Shown: piece by piece, positions 1 to 5,603 of the stretch
Layout: each line of letters opens with the position of its first letter
Numbering within the stretch: position 1 is the stretch's first letter
Source of the DNA: Candidatus Dadabacteria bacterium
Lineage (GTDB): Bacteria > J088
DNA length: 10,355 bases
NCBI GenBank assembly: GCA_003695505.1
Contig: RFIY01000033.1
Span: 1 to 10,355 of the forward strand
Reading direction: 5' to 3'
Translations under genes and position numbers: made by a program
Notes under the pieces: model-generated
Told to the model about the DNA's origin: nothing
Databases searched by the model: none
Seen by the model: the letters and a program-made list of their open reading frames with translations, nothing else

Positions 1-211
1 CGTCGCCCCGGAATCCGTCGTAGACGGAACTCCGGGGTCCACCAGGGACACCACTGCGCCAGGGTCAGTCCCGGACACGATTCAAAATGCCCTTCGGACG
101 ATTTCATATTGTAGGTACGCTTCTTAAGCGCGACCTGCTGCGCGGCTGGATCCCGGCTTGGGGGCCGTGGCGACGGCTTTCGTGCCATTTGGCGGTGGAT
201 GTTGGTTTTCG
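1..211. other. Intergenic stretch downstream of the lipoprotein gene
   Basis: I see no convincing gene here. The stretch holds two inverted repeats. One is the strong imperfect hairpin at 6-37. The other is a short one at 118-130 (CGCTT, 3-nt loop, AAGCG). Neither is followed by a T-run on either strand, so neither is a textbook intrinsic terminator. The lipoprotein gene (stop at 212-214, minus strand) must end its transcript here or further left, outside the window. Confidence 0.6.
6..37. repeat. Strong GC-rich inverted repeat, possible 3' hairpin of the lipoprotein mRNA
   Basis: The left arm at 6-19 (CCCCGGAATCCGTC) pairs with the right arm at 23-37 (GACGGAACTCCGGGG). A 7-bp and a 6-bp block are separated by a one-versus-two-base bulge, and the loop is only GTA. 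No T-tract follows on either strand. It lies about 175 nt beyond the stop of the minus-strand lipoprotein gene, so it could stabilise a 3' end or act as a Rho-associated terminator. That role is inference. Confidence 0.5.
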
Positions 212-1672
212 TCAGGGCATATCCATGGCAGGTTCGGTGCCGCCTGAGGTCGATGCCTCTGGCGTGCCTTCATCTGGTATCAGGCGACCCATGCAGGCCG
301 AGAACTCGCCAACGGCATCTCCGCAATTGACGGTCACGACGTTTGGTCCCGAGCTGATTTCGACTTCGGTTGGACTGATGAACGTATACTCGAAATCGTT
401 GACCATGACCGAACCCTGTGCCGGGCACGCATCCGTTTCGCCGATCTCGATGGGCAACAGCGTCGAAATCCGCCAGGTGCCGTCGATACAGTTGCCTCCG
501 TCCACGGTGCCACCCTGGATCGTGACCTTGCCGTCGAAATCGAGCAGCTCCGGAAGGAAGCGTTCGTCCATCTGGAGCGCGAGGTCGGCATTCTCATAGG
601 TCAGAAACCACTGACTTTCGCCGGTACGGTTGCGGAGCGTGCCTTCGACCTGGATGCCGAGGCGCCCCTGATCGTCGGCCGCGCCGTGCATGGACAGGCC
701 TTCCCAGGCATCGTGGCTCCAGACGTCGGTGCCGGCGCGGATCTCGTGTACCAGGTCGGCATCGAGGCCGAACCGAGAAATGTCCGGGCTGGACGTGTCG
801 AGGCCGGTTCCTTCGACGGAGAGCTCGACGAACCCGTTCAGCCATTCGACAACCGCCGGTGCGGCATCATCGGCCATTCGCGGTGGCGCCGACAATGCGG
901 TTGGCGCCGTGCCGACACCGAGCGCGACGCGGCTCGGCGCCGAAAACAGGCCGTTGGAGATGTCAACCAGGTATGTGCCGGTCGTCACATTCTCGGGAAC
1001 GGTCAGAACGATCCGGTCGAAGCTCCAGGCGGTCACGTCCGATGTCGCATCGATTCGCTCGGCAATCGTGCCGCCTTCGATCCGCAGCAACTGCAGCGTC
1101 GGCTCGTCGATCGCGGCATCCGACAAATCGAGTGCGAAGAACCGCCCGACAATATGCAGTTCGCCTCCCGCCGTGACCGGATTCGGTTCGAAGCGCTCGA
1201 CGGTGGGCAGCGGCAGTTCTTCGTTGTCACCCCCGGCCGCCGGGGCTTCGGCCGGCAGGCCGCAGGCATTGGCTTCGACCCGTACCGCATACCGTATACG
1301 GCCGTTGGGCAGGGTCTCCGCCGAGCGTGCCATGGCCAGCGTGCCACCATCCAGGCAGTCGATGGTCTGCTGCTCCGTGCCGCTTTGCGCCGGACGAAAG
1401 CCGATGGCGGCTTTCGCCAGAGCCGCCATCGGCTTGGGACCAGATGAGGCGGCGTCGCGACTGGCGTCTTGGCCGAGCGTTTCGAAACCAAACATCAGCG
1501 TGCCCAGGATCCCCTGTACGGCCAGGTCGACGACGCCGAGTTCGGCTGGCGCTTCCTGGACGAGTTCTTCCTGGGTGCGTTGCTCCAGCTCGTTGAGAAA
1601 GTCGAACAGCACACAGCCGGGCAGGGTCGCGGACAGCGTAGCGGCGGCGATTACGGAACAGAATCGTTTCAT
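212..1672 (-). CDS. Exported lipoprotein with an IPT/TIG-like domain
   Basis: This is a predicted 486-aa lipoprotein of unknown function. The start at 1672 is chosen because GGAGGG lies 5 nt upstream and the protein then begins with a short lipoprotein signal peptide (MKRFCSVIAAATLSATLPGC, lipobox LPGC, acylated Cys20). The in-frame codon at 1732 would add 20 residues with no sorting logic. Residue +2 after the Cys is Val, not Asp, so outer-membrane sorting is expected if this is a Gram-negative. Residues about 157-252 have the look of an IPT/TIG immunoglobulin-like domain (PTVERFEPNPVTAGGELHI, then VGRFF and TGTYLVDISNG). The C-terminal part (about 270-465) is beta-rich with four cysteines (C395, C416, C450, C460), which could form disulfides in the periplasm. 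C106 and C137 could form another. The tail (466-486) is low-complexity. A CRP-like box and an inverted repeat lie upstream, and a 15-bp perfect hairpin lies inside codons 80-92. I do not recognise a specific family beyond the IPT-like fold. Confidence 0.85.
   Translation of the reverse strand: MKRFCSVIAAATLSATLPGCVLFDFLNELEQRTQEELVQEAPAELGVVDLAVQGILGTLMFGFETLGQDASRDAASSGPKPMAALAKAAIGFRPAQSGTEQQTIDCLDGGTLAMARSAETLPNGRIRYAVRVEANACGLPAEAPAAGGDNEELPLPTVERFEPNPVTAGGELHIVGRFFALDLSDAAIDEPTLQLLRIEGGTIAERIDATSDVTAWSFDRIVLTVPENVTTGTYLVDISNGLFSAPSRVALGVGTAPTALSAPPRMADDAAPAVVEWLNGFVELSVEGTGLDTSSPDISRFGLDADLVHEIRAGTDVWSHDAWEGLSMHGAADDQGRLGIQVEGTLRNRTGESQWFLTYENADLALQMDERFLPELLDFDGKVTIQGGTVDGGNCIDGTWRISTLLPIEIGETDACPAQGSVMVNDFEYTFISPTEVEISSGPNVVTVNCGDAVGEFSACMGRLIPDEGTPEASTSGGTEPAMDMP
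1398..1435. repeat. Perfect 15-bp inverted repeat inside the lipoprotein gene
   Basis: AAGCCGATGGCGGCT (1398-1412) and AGCCGCCATCGGCTT (1421-1435) are perfect reverse complements around an 8-nt loop. The repeat covers codons 80-92 of the lipoprotein (KPMAALAKAAIGF). The complementary strand also has an open frame reading almost the same peptide (KPMAAFARAAIG), a direct result of the symmetry. In the mRNA it would form a very stable stem. No T-run follows, so it is not an intrinsic terminator. Confidence 0.8.
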
Positions 1673-1713
1673 CGAAGCCCTCCATACGGGAAACAGGCCA
1701 GACGTCAGCGATC

Positions 1714-1731
1714 TGCCTGTGGATACAGGCA
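1714..1731. promoter_or_regulatory. Perfect 7-bp inverted repeat in the lipoprotein promoter region
   Basis: TGCCTGT-GGAT-ACAGGCA lies 42 bp upstream of the lipoprotein start and about 20 bp downstream of the CRP-like box. It could be an operator for a second regulator or a hairpin in the 5' leader. It is not a LexA box, because the CTGT/ACAG arms are only 4 bp apart. The best -10-like hexamer nearby on the minus strand (TGTATC, 1722-1727) is weak and lies inside it. Confidence 0.5.
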
Positions 1732-1750
1732 ATCAGAATTCGCCCGATGA

Positions 1751-1772
1751 AAATGTGATCTGTGTCACATTT
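1751..1772. promoter_or_regulatory. Near-consensus CRP-family operator (CRP/Vfr/Clp type)
   Basis: The arms AAATGTGA and TCACATTT are perfect reverse complements separated by TCTGTG. Against the 22-bp Escherichia coli CRP consensus I count 19 matches, and all three differences are in the central spacer. The site spans the last codons and stop of the 170-aa gene and is centred about 90 bp upstream of the lipoprotein start at 1672. The natural target is therefore the lipoprotein gene. I cannot see a strong -10 at exactly the class I or class II distance. Confidence 0.75.
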
Positions 1773-2277
1773 CCGCGCCGGTGGAGCGCGCACGCAAGAC
1801 GAAGAAGTTCGAAAACAGACGGATCAGGCCAATGTCGATGTATGCCTTGCCCAGCAGCAGGTCGTGTCCCTCGACGCAGACCAGGTAGTCTCGGATGCGC
1901 GCCGAAGGGTCGTACCAGGGATTCCGTCCGGTGCCATAGTCCAGGACGATCGCATTGGTATACCGTCGGCACCGCGGGTGTTCGCTCGCGGGAATCAGAT
2001 CGTAGAAGCCAAAACGGCGTGGCTTTGGATCCCACGCACGGTCCGGTCCGCTGCGCGGGTGCCGGTCGGAACGGTTGTACCCGTAAGCTGCGCCGTGTTC
2101 ATCGCGGTCGAATCCTTTGACGAACTTCTGGATGCCGATCAGCCGCGTGAACCAGGGTCGGTTGTAACCGTCATATTCGCGACCGACCAGCGCGCCCGGA
2201 TCAGGACGCATCCCATCGCGGAGCACCTGTTCGAGCTCGCGGTTCGATGCGCGGATCAGCGATTCCCACGATCGCAT
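1765..2277 (-). CDS. Uncharacterised 170-aa protein in an operon with a diiron protein
   Basis: I do not recognise this family. The start at 2277 has a good ribosome binding site (GAGG, 8 nt upstream) and lies 17 bp after the stop of the ferritin-like gene, so the two are very likely co-transcribed. The protein is soluble-looking, with no signal peptide and no clear membrane span. It is rich in Arg, Asp, Gly and aromatic residues. Distinctive stretches are GYNRPWFTRLIGIQKFVKGF (residues 38-57), LDYGTGRNPWYDPSARIRDY (112-131) and LLGKAYIDIGLIRLFSNFF (141-159). These strings look like conserved core motifs, not random sequence. Glu, Asp, His and Tyr are plentiful (for example H61, H100 and H138), but no known metal motif is evident. 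By context it may act with the diiron protein, as partner, chaperone or an enzyme on the same substrate. That is inference. The CRP-like operator overlaps its last codons. Confidence 0.8.
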   Translation of the reverse strand: MRSWESLIRASNRELEQVLRDGMRPDPGALVGREYDGYNRPWFTRLIGIQKFVKGFDRDEHGAAYGYNRSDRHPRSGPDRAWDPKPRRFGFYDLIPASEHPRCRRYTNAIVLDYGTGRNPWYDPSARIRDYLVCVEGHDLLLGKAYIDIGLIRLFSNFFVLRARSTGAEM

Positions 2278-2294
2278 GGTGCTGCCTCGTCTGT

Positions 2295-3434
2295 TCAGGC
2301 CTGCGGCATCTGGTGTTCGGGGTATTTCTGCTCGAGCTGCGCCCAGTCGATCATGCCGTCGTCAGCCAGATTCTCGTATTGCAGAATGCCAAGTTCCTCG
2401 TATTTGGGCCGAATCCGGTCGGTGAGCAGGCCGACCTTTTTCAGGTTGGGCATCACGCGCGTAAAGAGCAGGTTCCGGAACTGATCCATGACCTGGCTTT
2501 CGAGGACGGTGCGCCGACAGAACTCGACATCCCAGCCGAAATGGGCAAACACATCGGTGGCAATCAGGCGTTCGCGCATAACGCAGCAGGCCTCATAGGC
2601 GAACTGGGCCCGCTCCTCGCGCTCTTCCTCGCTCAGCGATTTGACGAATTCTTCCATGTATAGCACGCCAAAGGCGACGTGACGGGCTTCGTCGCGAATC
2701 ACATAGTCCACGATCTGTCGCATCAACGGGTCGCGCGTTGTCAGCAGGGTGGTACGGAACGCCGCGAGCGCCAGCCCCTCGATGATGATCTGCATGCCGA
2801 TAAACTTCAGATCCCAGCGCGGATCGGTCAGGATCTTGTCGAGCAGCGCCTTGAGGTGCCGGTTGATCGGATACATGAATCCGACTTTTTCATTCAGGTA
2901 TTTGCCGAATACTTCGACGTGGCGGGCCTCATCGAAAGTCTGCGACGCTGCATAGAGCTTGGCGTCGTAGGTCGGCGCGCAGGTCACGAGCTGCGAGGCG
3001 ACCAGCAGCGCGCCCTGTTCGCCATGCAGGAACTGGGACTGTGTCCAGCAGTGGTTGTGCCAGGCGACGTCGAGTTTCTCTTCTTCGGTCATATCGTCGT
3101 AGTTCGTTCCCTTGAACGGGTTCAGCGCCTCGTCGAACGGGAATTCCGTTTTCGGATGGGTGTACGACCAGTCCACATCGATTTCGGCGTTCCAGTTCAA
3201 CTCCTTGCCGAGACGATAGAGGCGGCGAATTTTCTGGTCGCATTCCTCGTAGTCCCAGCTATAACTGCCGGTCAGCGGCGTCTGAAAGATTTCGGCAATG
3301 TGCTCGACATGTTCCGGCTTGAGGCGATCCTCGAGGTCGTCGTGTTCGTGCGGATCCGGCGTGGTCTCCGCGAGCGGGGTCCAGGTCGTATATTTGATCT
3401 CGGTCGGCGTTTGATCGACGAACTTGACACTCAT
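2295..3434 (-). CDS. Ferritin-like (R2-type) diiron carboxylate protein
   Basis: This 379-aa protein carries two copies of the ferritin-like iron-binding half-site: E139 (HGEQGAL) with E169 and H172 (DEARH), and E219 (IIEGL) with E249 and H252 (DEARH). The Glu-to-ExxH spacing is 30 residues in both. Four Glu and two His are the ligand set of the ribonucleotide reductase R2 and bacterial multicomponent monooxygenase superfamily. Such sites activate O2 for oxidation or N-oxygenation, so an oxidase or oxygenase acting on an unknown substrate is the likely role. Unlike R2, I see no evident radical-Tyr context or partner RNR large subunit nearby. The acidic, His-rich N-terminus (about 25-50) and the C-terminal extension (about 290-379) are not assigned. 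The start at 3434 is supported by AAGGAG 8 nt upstream. It is the first gene of a two-gene operon with its own extended -10 promoter. It is not ferritin or bacterioferritin, being more than twice their length. Confidence 0.88.
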   Translation of the reverse strand: MSVKFVDQTPTEIKYTTWTPLAETTPDPHEHDDLEDRLKPEHVEHIAEIFQTPLTGSYSWDYEECDQKIRRLYRLGKELNWNAEIDVDWSYTHPKTEFPFDEALNPFKGTNYDDMTEEEKLDVAWHNHCWTQSQFLHGEQGALLVASQLVTCAPTYDAKLYAASQTFDEARHVEVFGKYLNEKVGFMYPINRHLKALLDKILTDPRWDLKFIGMQIIIEGLALAAFRTTLLTTRDPLMRQIVDYVIRDEARHVAFGVLYMEEFVKSLSEEEREERAQFAYEACCVMRERLIATDVFAHFGWDVEFCRRTVLESQVMDQFRNLLFTRVMPNLKKVGLLTDRIRPKYEELGILQYENLADDGMIDWAQLEQKYPEHQMPQA

Positions 3435-3472
3435 GGGGACTGCTCCTTTGCACCCGGTTTCCGGTCACCGTG

Positions 3473-3501
3473 ATTTTAGCAGAATAAATATTCTATGAAA
3501 A
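3473..3501 (-). promoter_or_regulatory. Sigma70-type extended -10 promoter for the diiron-protein operon
   Basis: Read on the minus strand there is TTTTCA (-35, 3496-3501), a 17-bp spacer, and TAAAAT (-10, 3473-3478) preceded by TGC to give an extended -10. Transcription would start near 3466, leaving a leader of about 30 nt with AAGGAG before the ATG at 3434. The leader contains a small CCGG-AAA-CCGG hairpin on the transcript strand (3454-3464). Confidence 0.65.
3481..3494. promoter_or_regulatory. Palindrome in the promoter spacer, putative operator
   Basis: AGAATA-AA-TATTCT has perfect 6-bp arms and lies wholly between the -35 and -10 of the diiron-operon promoter. A further TTTT/AAAA symmetry flanks it (3474-3477 and 3498-3501). 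A dimeric repressor bound here would block RNA polymerase. I do not recognise the regulator, and the sequence does not match a Fur box. AT-rich promoter composition alone could yield such symmetry by chance. Confidence 0.45.
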
Positions 3502-3601
3502 GCTGCGCGAGGTCATGCATCATGAACGCAGAGAGCGAGGCGTTCCGATCCGGGGCGCACGCGGCGACCGACGAACCAGGCCTGGAAAGGACGCGAACAC
3601 C

Positions 3602-4219
3602 GTGCAACTTCATCCGTTTGACGAGCTCAAGGCGCGCGCACGCCATACGCGGCACAATTTCGTTCGCGATATTCGCAGCGAAGTCACGAGTCTTGACAAC
3701 AACCAGATCCTGATCGTGACGCGATTGCTCGACGAATATCACGATCTGTCCGTGGCGATGGTCCTGGACGCCGAACTGTGCATCGCCGAGATCGCGTGCA
3801 AGGCGGAACGCATGCCGTATCCAACCTGCGAGGAATCCGAAGGCGCGTATGACAGCCTGATCGGCCTGAATGTCTATCAGCGCGGCATCCTGCGCGAGAT
3901 TCGCTCTCGTGTCGAGCGCGAAGCCGGCTGCACGCATTTCACCGAGCTGATCGAGGCGAGTTTGCGTGCGCTGTTTGCCGGCCTGTACAACGTGCGGCGC
4001 AGTGTGGACATCGAGAATCTGATCACGATCGAACAGCGGCGCCAGCTCAATATCCGGCGCCCGATGCTGGCCGGCACATGCCGCAGTTTTCGCAAGAGCG
4101 ACCGCAACGACGGTGAGTTCGACGTTGCGATCGAGCGAATTCGTGAGGCCGGCTACGATCCGGCCGAGCTCGACCCGCACGGCAGCCTGTTCGGGAAGGG
4201 CGTGGCTGGACACGGCTGA
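3602..4219 (+). CDS. DUF2889 family protein
   Basis: This 205-aa protein has the DUF2889 pattern known from beta- and gammaproteobacteria, whose function is not established. The N-terminal strand region ends in DEYHDLSVAMVLD (residues 44-56). It is followed by a PYPTC segment (72-76), SLIGLNVYQRG (85-95) and the family signature GCTHFTEL (109-116), then a late Cys in LAGTC (C160). H47, D48, C76, C110, H112 and E115 are the residues most likely to matter and might bind a metal. That last point is inference. The frame is open back to an ATG at 3515, but those 29 extra residues are Arg-rich and look non-coding. The GTG at 3602 is chosen because GGAAAGGA lies about 10 nt upstream and the family-like sequence begins there. 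The last 35 residues are less typical. It is divergent from the diiron operon across a 167-bp gap and may share its regulation. Confidence 0.8.
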   Translation: MQLHPFDELKARARHTRHNFVRDIRSEVTSLDNNQILIVTRLLDEYHDLSVAMVLDAELCIAEIACKAERMPYPTCEESEGAYDSLIGLNVYQRGILREIRSRVEREAGCTHFTELIEASLRALFAGLYNVRRSVDIENLITIEQRRQLNIRRPMLAGTCRSFRKSDRNDGEFDVAIERIREAGYDPAELDPHGSLFGKGVAGHG

Positions 4220-4273
4220 ATCAGGACGCCCTTGTGGAAAACCCGTACAAGCAATTGTTGCGACGCCGTTTTT

Positions 4274-4302
4274 TTGCAATGCGCGCCCGGGGCTGCTAGA
4301 AT
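4274..4302 (+). promoter_or_regulatory. Extended -10 promoter adjoining the 142-aa gene
   Basis: TTGCAA (-35, 4274-4279), an exact 17-bp spacer, and TAGAAT (-10, 4297-4302) preceded by TGC. Transcription would start about 6-7 nt downstream, that is at or one base before the ATG at 4309. The run of seven T at 4269-4275 overlaps the -35. Confidence 0.65.
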
Positions 4303-4308
4303 CGTGCT

Positions 4309-4737
4309 ATGAGCGACGAACAAAAACAACCCGGCGCGGCCGGAGAAGCCGACGAACACGACGCGTCGAGCTGGGCGGAGCTGCTTCGCAAGGCTGCCTA
4401 TCTGGGCATCGGTACGGCGTTTGCAACGCAGGAGACCGCACGCTCGGTGTTGCGCGACATGAAGCTGCCCCGCGAAGTCGTGTCGATGATCATGCAGAAC
4501 TTCGAGAAGAATCGCGAAGAAATGGTCAACGTCGCACAGCGCACGTTGAGCGACTATCTGCAGAATCTGGACGTCGCTCATCTGCTCAAGAATGCGATGG
4601 ACGGCATGAAGCTCACCGTGACGGGCGAGGTTCAGTTCAACTACGACCCCTCGCGCAAGGGCAAACTCGACGCCGATGTGAAATTGCGCGCCCGTCCCAA
4701 GCGGGGCCGACGGCGCAAGAAGGGCGACGACGCCTGA
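4309..4737 (+). CDS. Small uncharacterised protein with a basic C-terminal tail
   Basis: I do not recognise this 142-aa protein. It starts with an acidic, disordered-looking segment (residues 1-20), followed by a mostly helical region (about 21-100, including LLRKAAYLGIGTAFATQ and the amphipathic stretch around 54-95). A probable beta-hairpin (MKLTVTGEVQFNYDP, 100-114; LDADVKLRARP, 120-130) comes next, then a strongly basic tail (RPKRGRRRKK, 129-138). There is no signal peptide or membrane span. The helix-then-basic-tail layout would fit a phasin-like granule protein or a nucleic-acid-associated protein, but I see no motif that settles it. No Shine-Dalgarno precedes the ATG and the promoter -10 ends 6 nt before it, so the mRNA is probably leaderless. 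Its stop codon abuts the stop of the convergent nucleotidyltransferase gene with no base in between. Confidence 0.75.
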   Translation: MSDEQKQPGAAGEADEHDASSWAELLRKAAYLGIGTAFATQETARSVLRDMKLPREVVSMIMQNFEKNREEMVNVAQRTLSDYLQNLDVAHLLKNAMDGMKLTVTGEVQFNYDPSRKGKLDADVKLRARPKRGRRRKKGDDA

Positions 4738-5235
4738 TCAGCGGTCGACGCTGTTGTCTTTATCCGTCATTGCGTCGATGTCCTGAAGATCCTGCGGCCG
4801 ACCGGCGCGCCGTTTCATCGCAAGCAGGTCCTCTCGCGCCAGAATGCGTAGCGTCAGTGCATCATCGCGCGCGACGACGGCTCTTGTGGCATATTCCTGA
4901 TAACGATCGCCTTCGATGAGGAGCAGATCAACGTCGAGTGGCGGGGTTTCTCGCCGGAAACGTAGCGAAATGACGTCACGCGGCCGAGCCCATTTTATCA
5001 GCCGCGTGACATTTTCGATTTCGATCCATTTTGCACCGACGGGTGAAAAGCCCAGGGCGCGTAACGTTTCCAATATGCGTTTCCAGTCGCGACCCCGGAG
5101 GCTGGGGATCAGGTCGACATCCATCGTGACGCGCCGGCTCCCGTACAGTTGAGCCGCGACGCCCCCGGCGAGTACGACGGGCAGATCCTGCTCGCTACAG
5201 ATACGCAGGAATTCGCTGATAACGTCAGTGCCCAA
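4738..5235 (-). CDS. Minimal nucleotidyltransferase-fold protein, putative toxin of a toxin-antitoxin pair
   Basis: This 165-aa protein has the hallmarks of the polymerase-beta type nucleotidyltransferase superfamily: LAGGVAAQLYGSRRVTMDVD (residues 22-41), giving the GG...DxD motif with G24, G25, D39 and D41, and a third carboxylate in LDVDLLL (D101 or D103). A conserved-looking C-terminal motif LLAMKRRAGRPQDLQDI (137-153, K141) is typical of AbiEii-like and DUF6036-type small proteins. Known relatives transfer nucleotides to tRNA or protein and act as toxins or phage-defence effectors. The activity of this one is inferred. The start is TTG at 5235, supported by GGAG 7 nt upstream, and it overlaps the end of the upstream antitoxin-like gene by 11 bp, so the two should be translationally coupled. 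It ends exactly against the convergent 142-aa gene. It is shorter than typical AbiEii proteins. Confidence 0.82.
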   Translation of the reverse strand: MGTDVISEFLRICSEQDLPVVLAGGVAAQLYGSRRVTMDVDLIPSLRGRDWKRILETLRALGFSPVGAKWIEIENVTRLIKWARPRDVISLRFRRETPPLDVDLLLIEGDRYQEYATRAVVARDDALTLRILAREDLLAMKRRAGRPQDLQDIDAMTDKDNSVDR

Positions 5236-5563
5236 CGTCGAGCTCCATACCTCGCAATTTCATGACGAAGTGCCGCCACTGGTCCAATTCGCGCAAACGA
5301 TCAAAGACGGTGCCCAGTTCCCATTCTCGCGCGTCAGGGTCGAGCGTCGGTGTTGACGGCGCGTCGTGAACCATCTCCTCTGCGTTCGCACGTTCAGTCG
5401 GCAGTCTGATGTCAAACGGCATACCCTGGTGCAGGATGATCTGATGGTAGAACATCGAGATGGCGTCGCTGGGCCGCAAGCCGAGGCGCCGCAGCACGGT
5501 TTCTGCTTCGGTCTTGATTTCCGGCTCGATGCGTGCGCGGATCATGGCGGTTCGTGTAGCCAT
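5225..5563 (-). CDS. RelB/DinJ-family antitoxin-like protein
   Basis: This is a 112-aa protein. The N-terminus MATRTAMIRARIEPEIK (residues 1-17), followed by AETVLRRLGLRPSDAISMFY and HQGMPFDIRLP (44-54), is the RelB/DinJ ribbon-helix-helix pattern: a dimerising DNA-binding domain that represses its own promoter. The C-terminal part (about 65-112) is longer than in DinJ (86 aa) and would be the toxin-neutralising segment. The frame is open upstream to 5803, but that part runs through the terminator hairpin and a different gene. The ATG at 5563 starts the family-like sequence and sits directly after a -10 element. The next gene, a nucleotidyltransferase, overlaps its 3' end by 11 bp, taking the place where a RelE/YafQ-type ribonuclease would be expected. 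No RelE, YafQ or other canonical partner is present. Confidence 0.85.
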   Translation of the reverse strand: MATRTAMIRARIEPEIKTEAETVLRRLGLRPSDAISMFYHQIILHQGMPFDIRLPTERANAEEMVHDAPSTPTLDPDAREWELGTVFDRLRELDQWRHFVMKLRGMELDVGH

Positions 5564-5570
5564 TGGAAAT

Positions 5571-5576
5571 ATTGTA
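5571..5576 (-). promoter_or_regulatory. -10 element of the antitoxin-nucleotidyltransferase operon
   Basis: TACAAT on the minus strand matches five of six bases of TATAAT and lies 7 nt before the ATG at 5563. The start site would therefore coincide with the start codon, and there is no Shine-Dalgarno. I find no good -35 at 16-18 bp, so the promoter may be weak. Confidence 0.5.
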
Positions 5577-5591
5577 CCCCATTTGGGATAC
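5574..5591. promoter_or_regulatory. Imperfect 18-bp palindrome, putative autoregulatory operator
   Basis: GTACCCCATTTGGGATAC is symmetric at seven of nine base pairs and overlaps half of the -10 of the antitoxin gene. Ribbon-helix-helix antitoxins typically bind such palindromes at their own promoter, so autorepression is the natural reading. That is inference. Confidence 0.5.
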
Positions 5592-5603
5592 AGGTGGAGC
5601 GCG

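Noticed and set aside
1714-1731. LexA (SOS) box
   Set aside because: CTGT and ACAG are only 4 bp apart here, whereas the proteobacterial LexA site needs an 8-bp gap.
690-2120. Plus-strand open frame of 476 codons across the lipoprotein gene and its promoter
   Set aside because: It is a shadow: rich in Ser, Arg and Pro, with no ribosome binding site. It runs through a CRP-like box and two genes on the other strand that have good starts.
2679-3473. Plus-strand open frame opposite the ferritin-like gene
   Set aside because: The minus strand has both Glu-ExxH half-sites with equal spacing and a good ribosome binding site. The plus frame is a shadow.
3515-3601. ATG start of the DUF2889 protein at 3515
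   Set aside because: The added 29 residues are Arg/Gly-rich and unlike the family. The GTG at 3602 has a purine-rich ribosome binding site.
3476-4279. Minus-strand open frame of 267 codons opposite the DUF2889 gene
   Set aside because: The plus strand carries the DUF2889 signature (GCTHFTEL and neighbours) and a plausible start. The minus frame has no family resemblance.
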